From contig NZ_MVAR01000031.1 in the NCBI RefSeq assembly GCF_001999325.1, positions 1-64,000 on the forward strand: a stretch of DNA of 64,000 nt, given 5' to 3'. This document shows positions 51,881-59,921 of this stretch, in pieces (position 1 is the first letter of the stretch; each line of letters begins with the position of its first letter). The position numbers and the translations under genes are program-made. The notes beneath the pieces were generated by a model, which made no database searches, was not told the DNA's origin, and saw only the letters and a list, made by a program, of their open reading frames with translations. This DNA is from Thioalkalivibrio versutus (GTDB lineage Bacteria > Pseudomonadota > Gammaproteobacteria > Ectothiorhodospirales > Ectothiorhodospiraceae).

Positions 51881-54358
51881 ATGGACAGGGGAGTGGAGTA
51901 TGACCGGGCGCGCATGCCCAGGGTCTTTGTCGGGAAGTGGGCACGGGTCACTTGCGGCGTTGTGCTGCCATGGATCCTGTCGGTCCCCGGCTACGCTGCA
52001 ACTCTGGACCAGGAGCGCGAACAGGCCGTTGCACTTGCCCAGGAAGGACGGGTGTTCGAGGCCGCCGAGCGCTTGCGTGCGCTGGAGGCCCGCTCCCCGA
52101 ATCAGCCCCGCCTGCAAGCGGACCTGATTGTTGTGTTGCGTCTGGTCGGGGATAACGCGGCGATCGTCTCTCGAACCCAGGACCTCGATCCCGAGTCCGT
52201 CCCGGACTATGCCCACATGAGCTGGGCCTTCGCCCTGCGTGACGAAGGCGAATTTGCGGCAGCGGCGGCTATCCTGCGCGACTCTAGGAAAAGGCTGGGT
52301 AGTTCCGCGCAGATCCTTTTCGCCGTGGCCAGCGCCGAGGCAGGTGATGCAGCAACGGCGCGCCAGGCCCTTGCGGAAATCGACCCCTTGCCCGAATCGG
52401 TTCAGGAGCTGGCTCTGATGGCGTATGGCTTGCGCCAGTCGGATACACCGCGTCAGGCCCTGGCAATGGCCAATCGTGCGCGCGCCCGCGATCCGCAGCA
52501 TCCTCTGGCTTTTCAGGAGCAGACACTGGCCTTGTGGACGCTTGGGGCCAGCAACCGGGCGTTTGCCGCGATGCAGGAACGCCCGGACCTGTTCGAGGTC
52601 GATGTTCGCTATCAGGCCGAGGCGGATGCGATCGCGGCGGATATCCGGCAGGCACTGGATATCCGCTCCAAGCTGGAGGCCGAAGGCCGCCACGAAGAGC
52701 GGGACCGGGAGCTGAATCGGGTCCTGGCCAGCGCGGACGAATTTCTTTCGCGCATCCCGGAGGCGCATCCGCAGCATTTGCGGGTCCGTTTCGATCGAAT
52801 CGCCTTGTTGCGGGAACTCGAGCGAATGCCGGAGACGGTTGCGGCGTTCGAGGCACTACCGGAGCGCACAATCGCCCCGGCCTATGTGCGTCGAGCGGCG
52901 GCCGATGCCTACCTGGCTGAAGAGCAGCCCGAAACGGCCCTGCCCCTGTACGAGTCCCTGGTTCCGGAGGACGAGCCGCCGGAGGTCTCGTTGCTGCTGG
53001 ACCTCTATTACACGCACATCGCGCTCGAGGAATATTCCGCGGCGGCGGATCTGCTTGAGCGCGCCCAGCGCCACACGCCGGTCTGGCTGGATATCGATCC
53101 GGATCGTGATCCGATCCCCAACTGGGAGCGGGTCGACGTCGATCAGCTTCGGGTGTATGACGCGGCCTATCGCCAGGATCTCGATCGAGCCTGGGAACGC
53201 AGTGGAGAACTGGTCCGCCAGGCTCCGGCCCACGCCGGCCTGCGGAACACCCAGGCGCGCATGGCTCGCTGGCGCGGCTGGCCGGCGCGCTCGCGGGACA
53301 TCACCGAAGTGGCGGAGCGCTGGGCGCCCGATGCACGGGATACGCGACTCAATCGGGCGGAGAATGCGCGCGACCTGGGCGAGCACGACACCTGGGTCCG
53401 GGAAGTCGAGTCCCTGCGGGCCGATTATCCCCGCAGTACGGATGTTCAGCGCCTGTCCGAAGAGCTGGAAGACCGTGGCCGCCCCTCCATCGAGAGCGAG
53501 GTCGTTTTTGGCCGGACATCGGGTGGCGAAGGGCTGGTAAGCGGTGATCGCGACCGGGAATGGCGTACCCGACTGAATTCGCCCTGGTCCGATCATCCAC
53601 TTCGGGCCTTTCTGGAACATCGCTACACCACGGCGTCATTCGGCGATATCGATGGACGCTATGACCGCATTGGTGCGGGCATCGAGTGGGACGCGCGGCG
53701 CCAGCAGGCCTGGTTGCGCTTCGATCGTGATCTCAAGGGGGATGCCAATCCCGGGATCGCGGCCGGATGGTCGCGGTGGCTCGGTGACCACTGGCGGATC
53801 GGCGTCGAAGCGGACAGCTACTCGATGGAGACGCCCTTGCGGGCGATCGATGCGGGTCTGAAAGGCTGGTCGGCCTCGGCTTCCGTGGACTGGCGGGCCC
53901 ACGAATCCCTTTCGGCGTATGCCAACGTGGGCCTGTTGTCGATTGATGACGGCAATCGCCGGAGCTCGCTGGGCGGGGGCGTCACACGACGAGTGTATGC
54001 CAGTGCCCACCACACGACCGATGTGGGCGCCGATTTCTTTTTCCAGAACAACAGCCAGCCGGGCGGACCCTATTTCAACCCGGAGCAGTCGGCCAGCACC
54101 TCCGTTCGGGTGGACCACGACTGGATTACCTGGCGTGACTACGACCGGGCCTTTACGCAACATTTTCACGCCGCGGTCGGTACGGGCTACCAGTCCGGGT
54201 TTGGCAGTGACCCGACGGTGGCGCTGCGCTACGAGCATCGCTGGGATCTGGATCGTCGCTGGTCCGTCGACTACGGCCTCGGCTGGGGTTCCACCACCTA
54301 CGATGGTGACCGGGAAGACCGGCTGTTCGGGCTTGTGCGCCTGCGAGGGACCTTCTGA
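51881..54358 (+). CDS. pgaA: Poly-beta-1,6-GlcNAc export porin PgaA
   Basis: PgaA is the outer-membrane porin that exports deacetylated poly-N-acetylglucosamine. The 825-residue protein has a signal peptide (about 12-40), an N-terminal TPR superhelix (about 45-500), and a C-terminal beta-barrel (about 540-825) of alternating strands that ends in Phe (RLRGTF), the usual outer-membrane signature. AGGGGG precedes the chosen ATG; ATG 51914 (MPRVFVGKW) is an alternative that begins directly at the signal peptide. The pgaB ATG overlaps the stop. Its upstream gap (51535-51880) holds the repeat and the rhodanese remnant. Confidence 0.87.
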   Translation: MDRGVEYDRARMPRVFVGKWARVTCGVVLPWILSVPGYAATLDQEREQAVALAQEGRVFEAAERLRALEARSPNQPRLQADLIVVLRLVGDNAAIVSRTQDLDPESVPDYAHMSWAFALRDEGEFAAAAAILRDSRKRLGSSAQILFAVASAEAGDAATARQALAEIDPLPESVQELALMAYGLRQSDTPRQALAMANRARARDPQHPLAFQEQTLALWTLGASNRAFAAMQERPDLFEVDVRYQAEADAIAADIRQALDIRSKLEAEGRHEERDRELNRVLASADEFLSRIPEAHPQHLRVRFDRIALLRELERMPETVAAFEALPERTIAPAYVRRAAADAYLAEEQPETALPLYESLVPEDEPPEVSLLLDLYYTHIALEEYSAAADLLERAQRHTPVWLDIDPDRDPIPNWERVDVDQLRVYDAAYRQDLDRAWERSGELVRQAPAHAGLRNTQARMARWRGWPARSRDITEVAERWAPDARDTRLNRAENARDLGEHDTWVREVESLRADYPRSTDVQRLSEELEDRGRPSIESEVVFGRTSGGEGLVSGDRDREWRTRLNSPWSDHPLRAFLEHRYTTASFGDIDGRYDRIGAGIEWDARRQQAWLRFDRDLKGDANPGIAAGWSRWLGDHWRIGVEADSYSMETPLRAIDAGLKGWSASASVDWRAHESLSAYANVGLLSIDDGNRRSSLGGGVTRRVYASAHHTTDVGADFFFQNNSQPGGPYFNPEQSASTSVRVDHDWITWRDYDRAFTQHFHAAVGTGYQSGFGSDPTVALRYEHRWDLDRRWSVDYGLGWGSTTYDGDREDRLFGLVRLRGTF

Positions 54359-56412
54359 TGCGTCGTCTTATGATCATCCTGCTGATGCTTGCGGGGGTAT
54401 CGCATGGCCTAGTGCATGCGCAGGACGCCTTCACCATCCCGGATGGGCACTTCCTCGCGCTTTCCTATCACGATGTACGCGACGACGTGCAGCCGGGGAG
54501 GGATGCGGACCCGTACGCCGTCAGCACGCAGCGGCTGGTGGAATGGTTTGACTGGATGGAGCGGCAGGGGTGGCGGCCGGTTTCGTTGCAGCAGATCGTT
54601 GATGCCCGCGAGGGAAGGGAGCCGCTGCCGGCCAATGCGGTGCTGCTGACCTTCGATGATGGTCTGGCCAGTGTCTACAGCCACGTGTTCCCGTTGTTGC
54701 AGGCCTATGAGTATCCGGCGCTGGTCGCGCTGCAGACCGGTTGGTTGGAGACCGTCTGGGCGGGCGAGGATGTCACCTACAACCCCGAGACATTCGCGGA
54801 TGTCGCGAGCCCCGAGCCGGCAGCGGATCAGCCCCCGCCCGGGACCGTCACGTACAACGAAGCGCCGCTCGGAGCCGAGGGCTTTCTGGCGCTGTCCGAG
54901 TTGCGCGAGATGCAGGCATCGGGGCTGGTGGAATTCGCCAGTCACAGTCACGACCTGCATCGCGGCATCCTGGCCAACCCGCAGGGGAACGAGCAGCCAG
55001 CGGCCATTACGCGTCGTTATGACCCGGAAATCGGCCGTTACGAGGACCACGACACATTCCGTCAGCGGATCCTCGATGACATGCGGGCCAGCAATGCCTC
55101 GCTGGAGGCGATGGTAGGTGTTGCGCCGCGCGCCATCGTCTGGCCCTACGGCGCTCACAGTGCGGAGGTGGACGCACTGGCGACGGAGGCCGGGATGCCC
55201 TGGTCGATCTCGCTAGGCGCGGACCCGGTCAACCACCCGGAACAAGCGCGGGTCAACCGCTTGCTGATCAGTGGAGATCCGCGGCCGGTACAGATTGCGC
55301 AGAGCGCGCGTCCCGAATCCGCGACACGTGCGACATCGCCGCAGCCACAGCGGGTGGTCCATGTGGATCTTGACTACGTCTACGATCCCGATCCGGAGCA
55401 GACCAATCGCAATCTCGGTGTACTCCTGGACCGCATCCAACGGATGCAGGTCCGCACGGTCTACCTGCAAGCCTTTGCCGACCCGAACGGTGATGGCAAC
55501 GCGGATGCGTTGTACTTTCCGAATCGGCACCTGCCCGTGCGTGCCGACCTGTTCAATCGCGTCGCCTGGCAGCTGCGGACGCGGGCCGGCGTGCGCGTGT
55601 ATGCCTGGATGCCACTGCTCTCCTTTGATCTGCCCGATCAGGACCTCCATGCCGAACTGTCGGTGCAGCGGCCCGGGCCCGAAGGTGCCCCCGTGCCGGC
55701 GGATCGTGACTATCGCCGCCTGAGTCCGTTTCTTCCTCAGTCCCTGGAGATTGTCGGCGAGATCTACGAGGACCTCGGGATGGCGGCAAGCGGTATTGCC
55801 GGGGTGTTGATCCACGACGACGCCTACCTGGCAGCCGACGAGGACCTGGCGGCCTGTCAGGACGGAGCGCGCTGGCCCGGAACGGACCGCCCGCTCTCGG
55901 ATTGCACTCTGCGGCCGGAGGAGAAGACCCAGGCCCTGATCGATTTCGGGGAAGAGGTGATCGGCCGGCTGCGCTATTTCACCAATCTGTCTCTCGAATT
56001 TCGCACCGCGCGCAACCTGTATGCGCGGGTGATTCTCGAACCGGAAGCCGAGGAGCGGTTCGCCCAGGCGCTGCCCGCTGCGGTCGAGGCATACGACGAG
56101 GTCGCCATCATGGCCATGCCCTGGCTGGACGGGACCGAGCTTCCGCCGGATGTCTGGCTGGCCCGACTCGCGGATGCGGTGGACGAGCAGATCGGGGGCT
56201 TCGAGGACGTTGTATTCGAGTTGCAGGCGCGTGACTGGCGAGGCGAAGGCCGCTGGCTGGAAGCGACGCTCTTGCGCGACTGGATGGAGCAGCTTGTGCG
56301 GCGCGGGGTGCTGAACTTCGGGTACTACCCGGACGACTTCCTGCGGGATCAGCCGGAATTCGGCCCCACGTTCGAGGGCATGTCTCTGAATGCCTTCCCT
56401 CATCCGCGATAG
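54358..56412 (+). CDS. pgaB: Poly-beta-1,6-GlcNAc N-deacetylase PgaB
   Basis: PgaB partly deacetylates the polymer in the periplasm and its C-terminal domain cleaves it. The 684-residue protein has a signal peptide (1-21, HAQDA end) without a lipobox cysteine, unlike lipoprotein E. coli PgaB. The deacetylase domain (about 30-310) has YHD, TFDDG (Asp100-Asp101) and SHSHDLH (His196, His201). The hydrolase-like domain (about 335-670) has HDDAYL, with Asp487 as the likely catalytic residue by analogy. It overlaps pgaA (TGATG). Confidence 0.92.
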   Translation: MRRLMIILLMLAGVSHGLVHAQDAFTIPDGHFLALSYHDVRDDVQPGRDADPYAVSTQRLVEWFDWMERQGWRPVSLQQIVDAREGREPLPANAVLLTFDDGLASVYSHVFPLLQAYEYPALVALQTGWLETVWAGEDVTYNPETFADVASPEPAADQPPPGTVTYNEAPLGAEGFLALSELREMQASGLVEFASHSHDLHRGILANPQGNEQPAAITRRYDPEIGRYEDHDTFRQRILDDMRASNASLEAMVGVAPRAIVWPYGAHSAEVDALATEAGMPWSISLGADPVNHPEQARVNRLLISGDPRPVQIAQSARPESATRATSPQPQRVVHVDLDYVYDPDPEQTNRNLGVLLDRIQRMQVRTVYLQAFADPNGDGNADALYFPNRHLPVRADLFNRVAWQLRTRAGVRVYAWMPLLSFDLPDQDLHAELSVQRPGPEGAPVPADRDYRRLSPFLPQSLEIVGEIYEDLGMAASGIAGVLIHDDAYLAADEDLAACQDGARWPGTDRPLSDCTLRPEEKTQALIDFGEEVIGRLRYFTNLSLEFRTARNLYARVILEPEAEERFAQALPAAVEAYDEVAIMAMPWLDGTELPPDVWLARLADAVDEQIGGFEDVVFELQARDWRGEGRWLEATLLRDWMEQLVRRGVLNFGYYPDDFLRDQPEFGPTFEGMSLNAFPHPR

Positions 56413-56421
56413 GGAGTCGGC

Positions 56422-57684
56422 ATGACCTTCAACGCCCTGACCAATTTTGCCTTCTTCTACCCGCTAATCATGGCCTGGGTCTGGATCATTGGGGGCGTCT
56501 GGTATTACCTCCGCTGGGAGCGCCGCAAGGGGGCCGATCCCGATCATCCGCCCGACAGTGGCAGTCTGGCTGCGTGCAGCATCATCATTCCTTGCTTCAA
56601 CGAGGCAGAGGTGATTCGCGACACGATCCATTACGCCCATGCGAGCGAGTACCACGACTTCGAGATCATCGCCGTCAACGATGGCAGCAGCGATGCAAGC
56701 CCCGAGATTCTCGAACAATTGACTCACGAGTATCCCCGTCTGCGCGTGGTGCACCTGGCCAGCAATCAGGGCAAGGCCGTTGCCCTGCGGACCGGGGCAC
56801 TGGCGGCGCAGAACGACTTTCTGATCTGCATCGACGGCGACGCGTTGCTGCATCCGAACGCCGTGGCCTGGATGATGTTCCACCTGACTTCGGGTCCCCG
56901 AGTGGGCGCCGTTACCGGTAACCCGCGCATCGTCAATCGCAGCAGCCTGCTGGGCAAGCTTCAGGTTGGGGAGTTCTCGGCCACTATCGGTCTGATCAAG
57001 CGCGCCCAGCGAGTCTACGGGCGCATATTCACCGTCTCGGGCGTGATCGCGGGTTTTCGTCGCACGGCCCTCGATCGGGTCGGGTACTGGAGCAGCGACA
57101 TGGTCACCGAGGACATCGATATCTCCTGGCGGCTCCAGCTCGACCACTGGGACATACGATACGAGCCCAATGCGCTGTCTTACATCTACATGCCGGAGAC
57201 TCTGGCAGGACTTTGGCGTCAGCGCCTGCGCTGGGCTCAAGGGGGGGTGGAGACGGTGCTCCGCCACGGCGCCAGTCTGTTCCATTGGCCCAAGCGGCGG
57301 CTATGGGGCGTGGCCCTCGAGTATGGGGTCAGTATCGTCTGGGCCTACGTCATGTTTGTCATCATCCTTGTGGCCTTTCTGGGTCTGGTGATCGAGCTTC
57401 CGGAAGGCTGGATCCAGCCGGGGCTGCTGCCGCAATGGGCGGGCGTAATTCTCGGACTGACCGCGCTGATGCAGTTCCTCGTCAGTTTGATGATTGATCG
57501 TCGCTACGAGGTCGATGGCCGGTTTTTCCGCAATTATTTCTGGGTGATCTGGTATCCACTGGCGTTCTGGCTGTTGTCCATGGTCACCACGGTCGTGGCG
57601 GTCCCGCGCGCCCTTCTCAAGCGTTCCGGAGAGCGTGCTCGATGGATCAGCCCGGATCGCGGGCTGCGGCCCCCGGAAGAATGA
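56422..57684 (+). CDS. pgaC: Poly-beta-1,6-GlcNAc synthase PgaC
   Basis: PgaC is the processive family 2 glycosyltransferase that polymerises UDP-GlcNAc and extrudes the chain. The 420-residue protein has an N-terminal membrane helix, a GT-A domain with NDGSSD, CIDGDA and TEDIDISW (catalytic base Asp231), the QRLRW motif (Gln267-Trp271) typical of processive synthases, and C-terminal membrane helices. In E. coli it is activated by c-di-GMP together with PgaD. pgaD begins five bases after the stop. Confidence 0.94.
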   Translation: MTFNALTNFAFFYPLIMAWVWIIGGVWYYLRWERRKGADPDHPPDSGSLAACSIIIPCFNEAEVIRDTIHYAHASEYHDFEIIAVNDGSSDASPEILEQLTHEYPRLRVVHLASNQGKAVALRTGALAAQNDFLICIDGDALLHPNAVAWMMFHLTSGPRVGAVTGNPRIVNRSSLLGKLQVGEFSATIGLIKRAQRVYGRIFTVSGVIAGFRRTALDRVGYWSSDMVTEDIDISWRLQLDHWDIRYEPNALSYIYMPETLAGLWRQRLRWAQGGVETVLRHGASLFHWPKRRLWGVALEYGVSIVWAYVMFVIILVAFLGLVIELPEGWIQPGLLPQWAGVILGLTALMQFLVSLMIDRRYEVDGRFFRNYFWVIWYPLAFWLLSMVTTVVAVPRALLKRSGERARWISPDRGLRPPEE

Positions 57685-57688
57685 GCCC

Positions 57689-58234
57689 ATGAAGCACTTG
57701 CGACCGCGTGTTCCCAAAATGATCGACCGCTCGGATCTGGAGCCGAGTAGAAAGCGCTATATCAGTCAGTTGGTCAGTCTTGTTGGATGGGGCATCTGGA
57801 TCTACCTGTTCACACCCCTGATCGCATTGGTCGGGTGGGCGCTGGGCGTGGAGTTGTTCGAGCGCTACATCCTGGATGACCCCATGGGCACGTTGCGGGC
57901 AATTCAAACGTACGCCATCGCGATTGTCTCGGCGGGCGCGATCTTCATAGGGTGGGCCGGTTACAACTGGTTCCGCTTTCACAACAAGGAACGTCGGCGC
58001 GCACCGGAACCGGTCGGGACCGAGGAGTTGGCCCGGCATTTCGGCATCGATCGTGACGAGGCCGAGATTATCGCAACGGCTCGCATTGTGACGGTTCATT
58101 TTGATGAGACCGCACGGATCGTCGATGTCCAGACCATGGTTCCGCGAGCTCCATCGGAGCTCGCAGGCGATTCCGACGAATCCAGTGACTCTGATCCGCC
58201 GGCGGACCCGAATGGGGAGCGCCGCTACGGCTGA
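57689..58234 (+). CDS. pgaD: Poly-beta-1,6-GlcNAc biosynthesis protein PgaD
   Basis: PgaD is the small inner-membrane partner of PgaC; in E. coli the pair binds c-di-GMP at their interface. The 181-residue protein has two membrane helices (about 38-60 and 80-103) and the WGIWIYLFTPLI sequence typical of the family. It is longer than E. coli PgaD, with a soluble C-terminal region and a Asp/Ser/Pro-rich acidic tail. GGAAGA precedes the ATG. It ends the operon. Confidence 0.85.
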   Translation: MKHLRPRVPKMIDRSDLEPSRKRYISQLVSLVGWGIWIYLFTPLIALVGWALGVELFERYILDDPMGTLRAIQTYAIAIVSAGAIFIGWAGYNWFRFHNKERRRAPEPVGTEELARHFGIDRDEAEIIATARIVTVHFDETARIVDVQTMVPRAPSELAGDSDESSDSDPPADPNGERRYG

Positions 58235-58300
58235 CTGGCGGTGGTTTCTTTGTACGCCCGTTATTGGTTGGCCTTGCCGCCCGCGGGGTTACCTACACGC

Positions 58301-58447
58301 CGGATTGCTTCGCAGCGCTCGCAATGACGAGATGGACGCCAAGCGGGCTAGTCGCTGGTCTCGCCCTCGACCGTGGTCAGGCCGAAGGCGTGCCACATCT
58401 GCATGCCGCCGCGGTACCACTTGATGCGCTCGGCCGGGTAGCCGAGG
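58301..58447. repeat. Right direct repeat flanking the pga operon, with dispersed repeat copy 3
   Basis: This is the partner of 51631-51778. It contains GGATTGCTTCGCAGCGCTCG then CAATGACGAG, a near-canonical unit of the dispersed repeat, followed by the last 100 bases of the intact rhodanese gene. Confidence 0.85.
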
Positions 58448-59022
58448 TTGGTCAGGGTGCGGATGTTGGTGGGTGACTGGCCGCACCAGGGGCCGTTGCA
58501 GAACAGCACCAGGGTCTTCGCCCGGCTGAAGTCGTAGAAGTCGCCGTCGAAGATTGCGCCGAAGTCTTCGGTCAGCACGTTGCGCACGTCGTCCGGGTCC
58601 GCGCCGGAGGCGAAGTGCAGGCGGTCCCAGGGGATGTTGACGGCGCCGGGGATGGTGCCGCGGCGGTATTCGCGCGGGGTGCGCGAATCGATGATCACCA
58701 GGTCGTCGCGCTCCGTGGTCTGCTGGAGGTAGTCGATGAACTCCAGTTCGCCCAGGGTCTCGACGCCGCGGCCAAGGCTCATCGGCTGGATGCAGAATGG
58801 CGGGCAGGGCCGCGCGATCTGTGCGTAGTCGAGGTCGATGGTCGCGAAGGTGTCCTGGTCGCGGGCTACCGTCACGGTCTCGTTGCCGTGGCGCACGTCG
58901 AATGCGGCCATGTCGGCGGTGATGCCGACCTCCGTTTCCGCGAATGCCGGAGCGGTCAGGAACAGGACCGCCGCTGCGAGCAGGCTCGATCGCACTTTTC
59001 GTGCGCTAAAGGGTGCTTTCAT
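58348..59022 (-). CDS. Exported rhodanese-like protein
   Basis: A 224-residue protein with a signal peptide (about 1-28, ending AFA) and one rhodanese domain (about 100-215). The active-site loop is CNGPWCGQ with Cys175 as the likely sulfur acceptor and Cys180 nearby. A CPPFC pair near residue 73 may form a disulfide or bind metal. Aspartate in IIDSRTPREYRRGT is the family CH2-type motif. It probably handles sulfane sulfur in the periplasm. The frame is open far upstream, but this ATG matches a signal peptide and has GGAG upstream. Its 3' end is duplicated at 51679-51778. Confidence 0.85.
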   Translation of the reverse strand: MKAPFSARKVRSSLLAAAVLFLTAPAFAETEVGITADMAAFDVRHGNETVTVARDQDTFATIDLDYAQIARPCPPFCIQPMSLGRGVETLGELEFIDYLQQTTERDDLVIIDSRTPREYRRGTIPGAVNIPWDRLHFASGADPDDVRNVLTEDFGAIFDGDFYDFSRAKTLVLFCNGPWCGQSPTNIRTLTNLGYPAERIKWYRGGMQMWHAFGLTTVEGETSD

Positions 59023-59283
59023 GGGGGGAGTCTCCGCTACGTCTCTCATACGTCGAACGTAGTCTCGAACTGCGGCGCTTGCGCGAAATAACGCCTGCCC
59101 GCGTGGGCATTTCCTGACCCGGCACGGTCCTGCACGAGGGGGCGCGCGATCCATCAGGCGGGGGGTGACCGATGATGTACGGACGCCTCGGTATTCGGGG
59201 AGTCGTGCAGGTCTGGTAGGGTGCGCGCTCGTTTGCGCGGGGCAGGTGCGCGCAGGATTGCGTCCAGAGGAAGGAAGGTGTTT

Positions 59284-59886
59284 GTGTTGCGAGGAATGCG
59301 TACGTTTTGGGTGGCCGGCATTGCGCTGGTGGCCACCGGATGTTCCATCACCCAGTCGATTGAGCCACTGGATGCGGTGGATGTCAGCCTGGTCTGCGTG
59401 CTCGACAACCCCGAGATCCACATGGCTGGATTTCAGCCCGAGATGCGCGAACTGATCGAGCAGCGAGGTATCCGCACGGACGTCTATTCCGGTTCCCGCC
59501 CTGCACGGTGTTCGCATTACCTGGAACACACCGCGAACTGGAAGTGGGATCTGGCAATGTACCTCTCGTACGCCGATCTTCGCGTCTATGACGCCCAGGG
59601 CCTGGCGGGGCAGGCCACCTACGATGCCCGCAGCGGTAGCGGGCGGATGGACAAGTTCGGGCCGACCCGAGAGAAGCTGGCGCCGCTCGTGGACGAGCTG
59701 TTCGCGCAAGTGAATGCCGTGGAGTTGATCCGCGGAGGTGAACAGGCGGATCAGGGACGCGATGAAGACTCCGACGGCCGTTCGGTCGAGGCGCGACTGG
59801 AAGAGCTGGATCGCTTGCACGACCGGGGGCTGATTACCGAAGCGGCCTACGAGGAGCGCCTGCGCGCCATCCTGGCGGATCTTTAG
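59284..59886 (+). CDS. Sbal_3080-family-like lipoprotein with C-terminal SHOCT domain
   Basis: A 200-residue putative lipoprotein: signal ending VATGC with lipid-modified Cys20 counted from the GTG start. The middle contains NWKWDLAMYLSYADLRVY, typical of Sbal_3080 family lipoproteins. The last 34 residues (RLEELDRLHDRGLITEAAY...) are a SHOCT-type short C-terminal domain. I chose the GTG at 59284 because AGAGGAAGGAAG lies just upstream; the ATG at 59296 (MRTFWVAG) is also possible. The function is unknown. Confidence 0.72.
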   Translation: MLRGMRTFWVAGIALVATGCSITQSIEPLDAVDVSLVCVLDNPEIHMAGFQPEMRELIEQRGIRTDVYSGSRPARCSHYLEHTANWKWDLAMYLSYADLRVYDAQGLAGQATYDARSGSGRMDKFGPTREKLAPLVDELFAQVNAVELIRGGEQADQGRDEDSDGRSVEARLEELDRLHDRGLITEAAYEERLRAILADL

Positions 59887-59921
59887 CACGCCCCGCGCGG
59901 CGCCGCGCCCTTTCCCGACCG

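Larger units (their letters stand above)
51631..58447. mobile_element. Putative acquired pga island bounded by direct repeats
   Basis: The segment from the left direct repeat to the right direct repeat carries pgaABCD only. The truncated rhodanese on the left and the intact one on the right are what a single-crossover (Campbell-type) integration of a circle bearing a rhodanese 3' end would leave. No integrase or transposase gene lies inside, so the mechanism is inferred. Codon use in pgaA looks less GC-biased by eye than in neighbouring genes. Confidence 0.5.
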
